Shown here: positions 35,489 through 43,723 of the stretch, one piece after another
Layout of the letters: each line of letters starts with the position of its first letter
Numbering within the stretch: position 1 is the stretch's first letter
From: an uncultured Aquimarina sp.
GTDB taxonomy: Bacteria > Bacteroidota > Bacteroidia > Flavobacteriales > Flavobacteriaceae
Assembly (NCBI GenBank): GCA_947500545.1
Contig: CANMSO010000001.1
Coordinates: 868,001 to 932,000 of the forward strand
Reading direction: 5' to 3'
Length of the DNA stretch: 64,000 bases
Position numbers and translations under genes: made by a program
Notes under the pieces: generated by a model
What the model saw: the letters and a program-made list of their open reading frames with translations, nothing else
Told to the model about the DNA's origin: nothing
Databases searched by the model: none

Positions 35489-35593
35489 ATATCGAAGTGC
35501 TTTGATATTGTCAAACTTACCTCCTTAAACAGCTTAAATACAAATGATTATATTGAGCATTCCAGAATTTCGATCGTTTTTCACGAATTTCGA
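35489..35593 (-). promoter_or_regulatory. Promoter unit of peptide k
   Basis: ATATCGAAGTGCTTTGATAT (imperfect palindrome, 35489-35508), minus-strand -7 box TAAGTTTG (35512-35519), direct repeats ATTCCAGAATTTCGA (35559) and TTTCACGAATTTCGA (35579). The altered -7 box still fits TAnnTTTG. Confidence 0.75.
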
Positions 35594-35626
35594 TTTATGT
35601 AAATTGATATATTCTTGATTTAAATA

Positions 35627-35662
35627 AAAAATCGCCTATGAAATAGTTCATAAGCGATTTTT
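35627..35662 (-). terminator. Terminator of the barrel gene
   Basis: Arms AAAAATCGCCTATGAA and TTCATAAGCGATTTTT, one mismatch each side. Confidence 0.8.
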
Positions 35663-35696
35663 CTTGCTCTTTTAATTTGTTTCCTGCAATCTAAAA

Positions 35697-36377
35697 TTAT
35701 AGAGAATATGTAACTCCAAAATAAAGATCCATTCCGCTTCCCTTTAATTTATCAAAATCATTTGCTCCTGTTAACTCTTTGATGTCATATGAAAGCCCAT
35801 AATATCTTAGTCCTATTGCTAGACCCACTCCTTTTGGTCCGATATATTCATATTCGGAAATTAAATTAATCCCAGAAGTATTGTCATATTCAAGGTTACC
35901 TTCTAATCCAACACCAGACGCATCAACTTTCATTTTACCTCCGGTATAAAATCCGTACCCAACACCCAAGTTAATGGTTTGGTTTTTTTCTGGATTTAAG
36001 CCAATCAAATACTTAGCCGTTGGTATAAAAGTATATCTAATAAAACGGACCGATGCATCATCCAAAATTGGTCTTAAATGACTTGATTGATACCCTATAT
36101 TCATTCCCAGCCCAATTTTATTGTTGAAAACATATTCGCCGGTAACACTAATATGCCATCCACCGCCACCACTAATTGAGGCATCACCAGATGAAACTAC
36201 ATCGTTATTATTATCGAATTCATTATACTCTATAAGGTCTATATTATTAAATCCAAGACCAAAACCAAATTGAACACCCATTTTAAAATAGTTGCCATCA
36301 CGTTGATCAATATGAACTTCTTGTCCAATTACAATAGTATTAACCAATAAGAAGGCTACTGTAAATACTTTTTTCAT
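35697..36377 (-). CDS. Outer membrane beta-barrel protein under the peptide-island promoter
   Basis: 226 residues. Signal peptide (cleavage after VIGQ, residue 19). Mature part shows alternating amphipathic strands and Gly/aromatic pattern ending in an aromatic-containing strand (MDLYFGVTYSL), the usual outer membrane barrel signature. No named family. It lies within the precursor array, and its promoter carries the same operator half and -7 spacing. A role in peptide release, uptake, reception or self-protection is possible but unproven. Confidence 0.75.
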   Translation of the reverse strand: MKKVFTVAFLLVNTIVIGQEVHIDQRDGNYFKMGVQFGFGLGFNNIDLIEYNEFDNNNDVVSSGDASISGGGGWHISVTGEYVFNNKIGLGMNIGYQSSHLRPILDDASVRFIRYTFIPTAKYLIGLNPEKNQTINLGVGYGFYTGGKMKVDASGVGLEGNLEYDNTSGINLISEYEYIGPKGVGLAIGLRYYGLSYDIKELTGANDFDKLKGSGMDLYFGVTYSL

Positions 36378-36420
36378 TTTAAGGTCTGTTTGTATTAGGT
36401 TGTAAAATATTTTAAAGAGG

Positions 36421-36482
36421 CAAACATAACATATTCTAGAAGTTTTTTACAAATGATAACCCTCCATATTCCAGAATTTCGG
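36421..36482 (-). promoter_or_regulatory. Promoter unit of the barrel gene
   Basis: Minus-strand -7 box TATGTTTG (36421-36428) and one good operator repeat ATTCCAGAATTTCGG (36468-36482), 40 bases away as elsewhere. The second repeat is degenerate and the AAAGCGCTTT palindrome is absent. Confidence 0.65.
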
Positions 36483-36525
36483 TTTATTAATGAATTAAAT
36501 GGAATAGATATTGGCAATAAAAAAA

Positions 36526-36551
36526 TCGCCTAAGAACTCCTTCTTAGGCGA
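36526..36551 (-). terminator. Terminator of peptide m
   Basis: Perfect 11-bp arms TCGCCTAAGAA and TTCTTAGGCGA; the minus-strand transcript continues with seven T. Confidence 0.9.
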
Positions 36552-36632
36552 CGAACTCAAACTCTAATTCTCACAAATCAGCTATAATATTATGAGAAAA
36601 CAGAATATCAAAAATTATATCTCTTTATATAA

Positions 36633-36815
36633 TCATTTACAATCTACAACTGTCTCCTTTATAATCTGACAATTTGCTATAACTGATGCATAATTACAAA
36701 GAATCGGGCTGGTATTACGAGCCGTAATTACTGTTAAATCGAGATTTCCTCCAGAAACACTATTTAGTTGTGATACAGTCATTTTTTTTAAACTAAGCTT
36801 CTTTTTACTTTTCAT
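36633..36815 (-). CDS. Double-glycine leader peptide precursor (m), Cys-rich
   Basis: 60 residues. Leader KKKLSLKKMTVSQLNSVSGG; the core NLDLTVITARNTSPILCNYA and onward contains three Cys and ends VVDCK. More hydrophobic than its Cys-rich sisters. Last precursor of the array. Own promoter unit and terminator. Confidence 0.75.
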   Translation of the reverse strand: MKSKKKLSLKKMTVSQLNSVSGGNLDLTVITARNTSPILCNYASVIANCQIIKETVVDCK

Positions 36816-36840
36816 GATATTATATTTTTGTTAAACAAAC

Positions 36841-36946
36841 GTGTCTAAGCGCCTTTGACGAGAACAAACATAATTCAATAATAAAGTGTATTGCAAATAG
36901 TCATGAAGAGGATTCTAGAATTTCGACAGTTATTCCAGAATTTCGA
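36841..36946 (-). promoter_or_regulatory. Promoter unit of peptide m
   Basis: TCTAAGCGCCTTTGACGA (degenerate palindrome, about 36844-36861), minus-strand -7 box TATGTTTG (36865-36872), direct repeats ATTCTAGAATTTCGA (36912) and ATTCCAGAATTTCGA (36932). Confidence 0.75.
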
Positions 36947-37008
36947 GTTCTTAAAATTGAAGAAGAAACATTTTTAAACAAAAAGTTTGTGAAAACTGGG
37001 AATAATTA

Positions 37009-39420
37009 TCAAAACTCACATCTATAACTTCCAATAGGAGATCCATCAGGAATTTTTGGAGATGGTATTACTTTGAATTTTTCAGGTTTCTCTATAAAGT
37101 CATTAATCTGTTTTAGATAATAATCATTATATACCTTATCTAAGCCATCTGCTCTTTTACTTTTTAGTAGATCATTCAATTTTTTAATTCTATAATATGC
37201 GATTGCATTAACTTGGGTATAGGCCTTTTCATTTTTACTTAAAGACATCAAGTGTTTTATGACATTAGATTTTATCATATGACCGATCTCTTTGTGATAA
37301 TCAGCATTGTTTTTACTGTTGAAAACATGCTTAATAAGTTCATCCAGGGTTTCGTCAAGCCCTAATTGATTATTATCAAGGCTTTTTTGCTGAACTAATC
37401 TTGAAGCTCTTTCTGGATGTAATAAAAGTGATAAACTCATATCACTCGCAGTCGAGGCTACACTTAAAGCATCAAAACCTACTCCTGTTTTCCCTTTAAA
37501 AGATTCTCGAGTTCTATAATACCCAAAAGCCCTGGGTGGAAATAATTTTAACTTATCTTCAGGAATAGCAAGAACTTCTGGAGTCAATGTTTGCAGAACC
37601 TGCACAAGTGCTTCTTTTTGTTTTTTTACATCTACAGTCTTCACTACTGTTTGTGCATCTCCCTTCACAGCATAATTATAGTTCAACCCAGCAATGAGTT
37701 TTACAGCGGCTTCGGTTTGATATCTATGAAAGAAATATAACGGAACAAAAACATCTTCTAAAACCGAATATGGTTCTTTACTTTTAATATTATCAGTAGA
37801 AAAATTTTGTATCGCCACTTCTCTAACCTTTAATACATTTTTCAATTCATCAGTAGCACTTTTGCCGTTGTCCCATAAATGTGCCAACTCATGTGCTCCT
37901 CCATATGGTCTGGCATCACTATCAGAGATAAAACGAAGGCCAGACGCATATGCTTTGTTTAATATTTTATCAAGCTCATCTTTTTCATTCAAGTCCTTTT
38001 CAAATTCTGAATATGTATATGCCACTGTCACCTTGTCCCATGCTCCAATTTTGGTATCATAAGCATTTGAAAGATCAACTTTACCATCTTTTAATCTTAC
38101 TGTTGGGTGTGGATAATCCATTACAGATGCTCTACCCTCTGTACTAGCCGCAAAATTATGAGCAAAACCTATGGTATGTCCCACTTCATGAGCTGATAAC
38201 TGACGAATACGGGCTAATGCCATTTCTAACATTGGTGTATAATTGTTATCTCCGTCTTTAAAGGGTTGATTTAATAAAGCTTGAGCAATTAAAAAATCTT
38301 GTCGTATTCGTAAGCTACCTAAACTTACGTGTCCTTTTAGAATCTCTCCGGTTCTTGGGTCAACTACACTAGCTCCATAACTCCACCCCCTAGTAGAGCG
38401 ATGCACCCATTGTATCACATTATATCGCAAATCCATTGGGTCGGCATCAGCAGGTAACATCTTAACCTGAAAAGCATCTTTAAAACCAATAGCTTCATAT
38501 GCTTGGTTCCACCATCGAGCCCCTTCTAATAGTGCTGATCTTACGGGTTCTGGTGTACCTGGATCAAGGTAATAAACAATAGGTTCTTTTGCTTCGCTAA
38601 TAGCTTGATCAGGAAACTTTTTTTCTAATCGATGTCTAATGATAAACCGTTTTGTAATAGATTCTTGAATTGGTGTTGCATAATCCATATAAGAAATAGG
38701 AATACTACCACTTCTAGGATCAAAAACCCTTTTTTGATAATTATTATCTGGTAATTGAACAAATGAATGATGCTGTATAACAGTCAAAAACTTAGAATTT
38801 GGAGCAATTGATCTAATGTTTCCTCCCGTAGGAGTGCCTTTATATGTTATTAATGCTTCGAATTCTACATTCTTAGGAAAAGATTTCATGTTTTGCATAT
38901 GTAATGCACTTCTATCCTTATCAACGCTATAAGCTCCTTCTTTTTGTAATTTTAATTTACTGATAACATCATGGGTGTCTTGTAATAGAAACGGAGTCAA
39001 ATCGATAATATACTTTCCTGATTTTTCCTCTTTAATAGTAAACCCGTATAGTACAGATTTAGCAAAAGCTTGTTGTACACTCTTTTTCTCTAAAGTATTG
39101 TCGGTAATTGCTCGATATCTTTGATTAGGTTGAATAAGTAATAATTTATTTCCAGCTTTTTGAAACTTAACAACAACCCCATCTCCTATTTGTCCCCTAT
39201 CCAAACCAATATCATTTGAGCCTAACCCTGTAGCTAGAGAATGTACATATAAAAATTCTGAATCCAAGGTATCAACCTCTAAATAAACTTCGTCTTTTGT
39301 TTCATTGTAATAGAAATTAAAATAACCATTATACGGCTTAAGATCTTTATGTTTTTCTAAAAATTGTGCACTAATACAGTGACATACAAGGAGAAGTAAA
39401 CAAGTAAAATGAAGTTTCAT
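37009..39420 (-). CDS. Secreted zinc metalloprotease (DUF5117/DUF4953-type)
   Basis: 803 residues with signal peptide (cleavage after ISAQ, residue 19). Zinc motif HEVGHTIGFAHNF near 411 (HExxHxxGxxH), the metzincin form. Upstream region (GLDRGQIGDGVVVKFQKAGNKLLLIQPN) and length match the Bacteroidota family of large periplasmic zinc proteases. The substrate is unknown. It borders the peptide island but has no island operator, so a role in peptide turnover is only a thought. Confidence 0.85.
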   Translation of the reverse strand: MKLHFTCLLLLVCHCISAQFLEKHKDLKPYNGYFNFYYNETKDEVYLEVDTLDSEFLYVHSLATGLGSNDIGLDRGQIGDGVVVKFQKAGNKLLLIQPNQRYRAITDNTLEKKSVQQAFAKSVLYGFTIKEEKSGKYIIDLTPFLLQDTHDVISKLKLQKEGAYSVDKDRSALHMQNMKSFPKNVEFEALITYKGTPTGGNIRSIAPNSKFLTVIQHHSFVQLPDNNYQKRVFDPRSGSIPISYMDYATPIQESITKRFIIRHRLEKKFPDQAISEAKEPIVYYLDPGTPEPVRSALLEGARWWNQAYEAIGFKDAFQVKMLPADADPMDLRYNVIQWVHRSTRGWSYGASVVDPRTGEILKGHVSLGSLRIRQDFLIAQALLNQPFKDGDNNYTPMLEMALARIRQLSAHEVGHTIGFAHNFAASTEGRASVMDYPHPTVRLKDGKVDLSNAYDTKIGAWDKVTVAYTYSEFEKDLNEKDELDKILNKAYASGLRFISDSDARPYGGAHELAHLWDNGKSATDELKNVLKVREVAIQNFSTDNIKSKEPYSVLEDVFVPLYFFHRYQTEAAVKLIAGLNYNYAVKGDAQTVVKTVDVKKQKEALVQVLQTLTPEVLAIPEDKLKLFPPRAFGYYRTRESFKGKTGVGFDALSVASTASDMSLSLLLHPERASRLVQQKSLDNNQLGLDETLDELIKHVFNSKNNADYHKEIGHMIKSNVIKHLMSLSKNEKAYTQVNAIAYYRIKKLNDLLKSKRADGLDKVYNDYYLKQINDFIEKPEKFKVIPSPKIPDGSPIGSYRCEF

Positions 39421-39531
39421 TTAGAATGATTTATGTGATGGATTTTGTAAAAGCATTAAATCTATAAAATAATACCAAAATTGTTTCCTTCTGAACTGTT
39501 AAATCCTATTTTTGTCATAAATTATTACACT

Positions 39532-40630
39532 ATGATTAATACTGAGACTTTACAAGATCTTAGAGAGCGCCTGGTTGCGTTAAGGAGGTATCTTTGACAT
39601 TGATGCCAAGCTTGTCGAAATAGCCAACCAAGAAGAAAAAACTTATGCACCTGATTTCTGGGATAATGCCCAAGAAGCAGAAAAACTAATGCGGGACCTT
39701 AATGCTGAAAAAAAATGGGTTTCGGATTATGAAAAAGGAGTAACTTCGGTTGAGGATTTAGAAGTATTATACGAATTTTATAAAGAAGGAGACGCAACTG
39801 AAGCTGAAGTTTCTGAACGGCATGAAGAAACTAAATCGTTAATTGAAGGTTTAGAATTTAAAAATATGCTAAGTGATGAAGGTGATAGTATGAGCGCCGT
39901 GTTGCAGATTACAGCTGGTGCCGGTGGTACAGAAAGTTGTGATTGGGCAAGTATGCTTATGCGTATGTACCTTATGTGGGCAGAAAAACAAGGGTTTAAG
40001 ATTAGAGAACTGAACTACCAAGGAGGTGATGTAGCTGGTATAAAAACTGTTACTCTAGAAATCGAAGGTGATTATGCCTTCGGGTGGCTTAAAGGAGAAA
40101 ACGGAGTACATAGATTAGTTCGTATTTCACCTTTTGATAGTAATGCAAAGCGTCATACTTCTTTTGCTTCTATTTATGTGTATCCTCTTGCAGATGATAG
40201 TATAGAAATAGATATTAATCCTGCAGACTACGAGATTATCACATCTAGATCCAGTGGTGCTGGTGGACAAAATGTAAACAAAGTGGAAACTAAGGTACAA
40301 CTTACCCACTTCCCAACCGGAATACAAATTTCGTGTTCAGACACCAGATCACAACAAGAAAATAGACTAAAAGCACTACAAATGCTTAAATCACAGCTAT
40401 TTGAAATTGAACTTCAAAAACAAAGAGCACAACGAGATGAGATCGAAGCTTCAAAGATGAAAATCGAATGGGGATCGCAAATTCGTAACTATGTTATGCA
40501 TCCTTATAAATTAGTTAAAGATGTAAGAACGGCTGAAGAAACTGGTAATGTGGATGCAGTAATGGATGGAAATATCGACCAATTTTTAAAGGCCTATCTT
40601 ATGATGATGGGGCAAAAAAATGAAGATTAA
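39532..40630 (+). CDS. prfB: Peptide chain release factor 2 with programmed +1 frameshift
   Basis: The gene begins at ATG 39532 and reads 21 codons to an in-frame TGA at 39595. It continues in the +1 frame from GAC at 39596, giving 365 residues in total. The site AGGAGGTATCTTTGAC has the internal Shine-Dalgarno and CTT-TGA-C slip motif of bacterial prfB; scarce RF2 favours the shift. The later part has the stop-codon reading tripeptide SPF ([10 protein letters not shown]) and the catalytic GGQ ([10 protein letters not shown]). RF2 ends translation at UGA and UAA. A start at 39689 would lose the N-terminal domain. Confidence 0.95.
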
Positions 40631-40642
40631 ATAAAAACTACT

Positions 40643-40984
40643 ATGACAACTATATATCATAATCCAAGATGCACTAAATCAAGAGAAACACTTGCGATAC
40701 TAGAAGAAAAAAATGAAGATATTAAAATCGTTAGGTATTTAGATACATTATTTACTGAACAAGAATTAAGTAAGGTAATTTCTCTTTTGAACATATCTCC
40801 TATCGATCTGGTTAGAAAAAATGAAGCTGTTTGGAAAGAAAAGTTTAAAGGCAAGAGTTTTGCAGACAATGAATTAATCAAGATCATGGTCGATAATCCA
40901 AAACTTATTGAACGGCCAATAGTCATTAAAAACAACAAAGCAATTATTGGTAGGCCTCCACAAAATGTTATTGATATTCTTTAG
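40643..40984 (+). CDS. ArsC-family (arsenate reductase-like) protein
   Basis: 113 residues, usual length. Cys10 in IYHNPRCTKSRET is the family's active-site Cys. The region ERPIVIKNNKAIIGRPPQ near the end is the conserved substrate-binding segment. It may reduce arsenate via glutathione/glutaredoxin-like thiols or act as a YfgD/Spx-like protein of other function. There are no arsenic genes nearby. It starts 12 bases after prfB, likely the same transcript. Confidence 0.85.
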   Translation: MTTIYHNPRCTKSRETLAILEEKNEDIKIVRYLDTLFTEQELSKVISLLNISPIDLVRKNEAVWKEKFKGKSFADNELIKIMVDNPKLIERPIVIKNNKAIIGRPPQNVIDIL

Positions 40985-41021
40985 GATACTAATTCAACCG
41001 CTATAAAAAACTGATATACAA

Positions 41022-41049
41022 AAAAAGGAAGTCAAATGACTTCCTTTTT
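41022..41049. terminator. Bidirectional terminator
   Basis: Perfect arms AAAAAGGAAGTCA and TGACTTCCTTTTT with a 2-base loop between convergent genes. Confidence 0.9.
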
Positions 41050-41070
41050 CGATATATAACTTTTATATAA

Positions 41071-41247
41071 TTATGCTTGCTCTTTAGCTTTGCGCTTAGA
41101 TTCTCTCCACATTTTAAAGTTTTCAATATTTGCTCCTATAATCCAATAAGGAACTACAAAGGTTAATAAAAATATCATTAACCAAAAACCAATGGTAAGG
41201 ATAGTTAAAAAAGCTAAAAAACCAAGATACTGATCAAATTCAAACAT
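41071..41247 (-). CDS. 58-residue membrane protein
   Basis: ATG at 41247. Two hydrophobic stretches at about 8-22 and 22-38 (LGFLAFLTILTIGFWLMIFLL, VVPYWIIGANIE), then a basic tail (RESKRKAKEQA). Real gene by codon pattern, start after a terminator-free promoter region and stop before a terminator. No function known. Its neighbours prfB/arsC-like and fumC are unrelated. Confidence 0.6.
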   Translation of the reverse strand: MFEFDQYLGFLAFLTILTIGFWLMIFLLTFVVPYWIIGANIENFKMWRESKRKAKEQA

Positions 41248-41417
41248 AACGATAATCTAATTTTCAATTTTGACAAAGATAATAAGTCTTATTTATATGT
41301 CATAGTAGAAATATAATTTATTTTAAAATTTATATGCTAAAAAATATTCGCTTTATTCAGAAATAGCGCGGCAAATGCTTAAATTTGCACTTTCAAAAAA
41401 AACAAATCATCATAGTA

Positions 41418-42815
41418 ATGAAATACAGAATAGAAAAGGATACAATGGGCGAGGTAAAAGTGCCTGCAGATAAGCTTTGGGGTGCGCAAACAGAGCGTTC
41501 TAGAAATAATTTTAAGATTGGGACTCCGGCATCAATGCCATTAGAAATTGTTTACGGTTTCGCTTATCTTAAGAAAGCTGCTGCTTATACTAACTGTGAG
41601 TTAGGCGCTCTACCAATAGAGAAAAGAGATTTAATTGCACAAGTATGCGATGAAATATTAGAAGGTAAACATGATGATCAATTTCCACTTGTAATCTGGC
41701 AAACAGGTTCTGGTACGCAAAGTAACATGAATGTAAATGAAGTTATTGCAAACAGAGCACACCAATTAGCAGGAAAGACCATTGGAGAAGGGGAAAAAAC
41801 ATTACAACCAAATGATGATGTAAATAAATCTCAATCTTCAAATGATACTTTCCCTACAGGAATGCATATTGCTGCGTATAAAAAAATTATTGAAGTAACT
41901 ATTCCGGGAGTAACTCAACTAAGAGATACACTTAAGAAAAAATCAAAAGAATTTAAGGACGTTGTAAAAATTGGGCGTACACACTTCATGGATGCCACTC
42001 CCCTTACTATTGGTCAAGAATTGTCTGGTTATATTTCTCAATTAGATCATGGTTTAAAAGCATTAGAAAACACATTACCGCATATGGCAGAATTGGCGCT
42101 AGGTGGTACTGCGGTGGGAACTGGATTAAATACTCCAAAAGGATATGCCAAACGAGTATCCGAATTTATTGCTCAGTTTACAAGTTTACCCTTTATTACT
42201 GCAGAAAACAAATTTGAAGCACTAGCAGCGCATGATGCTTTTGTAGAAACCCATGGTGCTTTAAAACAATTAGCTGTATCGCTTAACAAAATAGGAAATG
42301 ATATTCGCATGCTGGCATCTGGACCAAGAAGTGGTATTGGAGAATTGATCATTCCTGCAAACGAACCAGGAAGTTCTATTATGCCTGGAAAAGTGAACCC
42401 AACCCAGTGTGAAGCCCTAACTATGGTTTGCGCACAAGTATTAGGTAATGATGTGGCTATTAATGTAGGGGGAATGCAAGGACATTTTGAGCTAAATGTT
42501 TTTAAACCTGTAATGGCTGCAAACCTACTTCAAAGCGCGCAGTTAATAGGTGATTCTTGTGTTTCTTTTGATGAACATTGTGCACAAGGGATAGAGCCAA
42601 ATCAAAAAAGAATTACTGAATTATTGAATAATTCATTAATGCTTGTCACTGCTTTAAATACCAAGATTGGATATTATAAAGCCGCAGAAATTGCTAATAC
42701 AGCTCATCAAAATGGCACTACACTTAAGCATGAAGCGGTGGCTTTAGGATATGTTACTGAACAAGAATTTGACGAATGGGTAAAACCAGAAGATATGGTT
42801 GGAGCTTTGAAATAA
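41418..42815 (+). CDS. fumC: Class II fumarate hydratase
   Basis: 465 residues from ATG 41418; the ATG 33 bases earlier would add a tail not present in the family. Converts fumarate and water to L-malate in the citric acid cycle. Motifs: [13 protein letters not shown] near 100, HFMDATPLT, and the fumarase/aspartase signature [11 protein letters not shown] near 317. Iron-independent cytoplasmic homotetramer by family. Monocistronic and followed by a terminator. Confidence 0.97.
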   Translation: MKYRIEKDTMGEVKVPADKLWGAQTERSRNNFKIGTPASMPLEIVYGFAYLKKAAAYTNCELGALPIEKRDLIAQVCDEILEGKHDDQFPLVIWQTGSGTQSNMNVNEVIANRAHQLAGKTIGEGEKTLQPNDDVNKSQSSNDTFPTGMHIAAYKKIIEVTIPGVTQLRDTLKKKSKEFKDVVKIGRTHFMDATPLTIGQELSGYISQLDHGLKALENTLPHMAELALGGTAVGTGLNTPKGYAKRVSEFIAQFTSLPFITAENKFEALAAHDAFVETHGALKQLAVSLNKIGNDIRMLASGPRSGIGELIIPANEPGSSIMPGKVNPTQCEALTMVCAQVLGNDVAINVGGMQGHFELNVFKPVMAANLLQSAQLIGDSCVSFDEHCAQGIEPNQKRITELLNNSLMLVTALNTKIGYYKAAEIANTAHQNGTTLKHEAVALGYVTEQEFDEWVKPEDMVGALK

Positions 42816-42848
42816 AATAGCATATTTTGAGTATTGTAAAAACACTTG

Positions 42849-42877
42849 CCCTCAAAGGTTTTAAAAACTTTTGAGGG
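42849..42877 (+). terminator. Terminator of fumC
   Basis: Arms CCCTCAAAGGTTTT and AAAACTTTTGAGGG followed by TTTTTTG; one internal mismatch. Confidence 0.85.
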
Positions 42878-42957
42878 TTTTTTGTTAATAAACAAAACGA
42901 TTATTATAGATCATTTTATAGTTTCTTTGACATTAATTTAATATTATTGATAAATTT

Positions 42958-43410
42958 ATGTTAATGAAATTTATCCTTTTTTTTACAATATCAGCACTTT
43001 TTGTGTGTTCTAATATCACTTCAGATACCTATATTGGAAAATGGGAAATCACCGGAGGCTCAATTATTGAGATTTATGAAGATGGTAATACTTTTTATGG
43101 AAAAATCTACAAACGAGCAGAAAATCCCTTATCTAACTTCAATGGTTTAGATAATAAAAACCCGAAAAAAGAACTTCAAAATCGTCCTTTATTAGGAATG
43201 AACATCTTAAATGAGCTGAAGTTTAAAGATGGTGAACTATCTGGAGGTACAATATACAATGCAGACAGTGGTAAAACCTATACCGTAAAAGTTTGGATCG
43301 ATAATGACGATAAAGATATATGTTACATAAGAGCATATAAGAGTTTTCTATTCAAAACCTTTAAAGCAAAAAGAGTAAAACCAGAAGATATGGCTGGTAA
43401 TAAAGAATAG
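42958..43410 (+). CDS. DUF2147 family secreted protein
   Basis: 150 residues. N-terminal signal sequence (FILFFTISALFVCSN). The mature protein shows YIGKWEITGGSIIEIYEDGNTFYGKIYKR and a later GGTIYNADSGKTYTVKVWI segment, the DUF2147 lipocalin-like beta-barrel pattern. Start may be the ATG at 42958 or 42964. Probably periplasmic; role unknown. A terminator follows. Confidence 0.85.
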   Translation: MLMKFILFFTISALFVCSNITSDTYIGKWEITGGSIIEIYEDGNTFYGKIYKRAENPLSNFNGLDNKNPKKELQNRPLLGMNILNELKFKDGELSGGTIYNADSGKTYTVKVWIDNDDKDICYIRAYKSFLFKTFKAKRVKPEDMAGNKE

Positions 43411-43424
43411 GCCTCTAAATATTA

Positions 43425-43455
43425 AAAATCCGTATTTGTAAAAAATACGGATTTT
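43425..43455 (+). terminator. Terminator of the DUF2147 gene
   Basis: Perfect arms AAAATCCGTATTT and AAATACGGATTTT, 5-base loop. Confidence 0.9.
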
Positions 43456-43523
43456 CTATTTTTCCCTTACTGATTAAATTTCCCCAAAAATAATGCTCGG
43501 ATAAAAATATATTAATGCTTTTA

Positions 43524-43610
43524 TTATCTATGTATAGCGTGACTACTTGCCTTTGGAAGTTCAATTAAAAATTCTCTGATAAACTTGAAATTAACGCGAA
43601 ATAGTTTCAT
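43524..43610 (-). CDS. 28-residue miniprotein, copy 1 (ASSHAIHR family)
   Basis: ATG at 43610, stop TAA followed by a second TAA. Product starts MKLFRVNFKFIREF and ends ELPKASSHAIHR. A second copy at 43724 has the same length and end, with mainly conservative changes between copies (V/I, K/R, L/V), which suggests selection on the protein. TTTTACACA precedes both starts. Amphipathic, basic; not recognised as any known family. Could be a small toxin, signal or membrane-active peptide. Confidence 0.5.
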   Translation of the reverse strand: MKLFRVNFKFIREFLIELPKASSHAIHR

Positions 43611-43682
43611 AATAGTTTTGTGTAAAATTCAACAATTGGCTTGTAATTTATTTAGTATAAAAATAGTTTCTTTATAAATCTT

Positions 43683-43712
43683 ATGAAATACGTATCGCTA
43701 CGTATATTTCAT
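43683..43712. repeat. Inverted repeat between the two miniprotein genes
   Basis: Arms TGAAATACGTA and TACGTATATTTCA (one bulge) around TCGC. A hairpin between tandem copies; no T-run, so processing or attenuation rather than simple termination is possible. Confidence 0.5.
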
Positions 43713-43723
43713 TATGATCACCT

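Noticed and set aside
22649..36815. Lanthipeptide biosynthesis cluster
   Set aside because: The leaders match models named lanthipeptide, but no dehydratase or cyclase is in the window and several cores have few Ser/Thr near Cys. Kept only as double-glycine precursors.
33389..36946. Regularly recurring repeats that look like a CRISPR array at first sight
   Set aside because: The repeats are promoter elements 270-600 bases apart with genes between them, not 24-40 bp repeats with short spacers, and no cas gene is present.
37009..39420. Zinc protease as the maturation enzyme of the peptide island
   Set aside because: It lacks the shared operator, and the C39 domain of the exporter already accounts for leader removal.
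39689..40630. prfB starting at 39689
   Set aside because: The frame before 39689 is open to the +1 frameshift site at 39595 and codes the conserved RF2 N-terminus.
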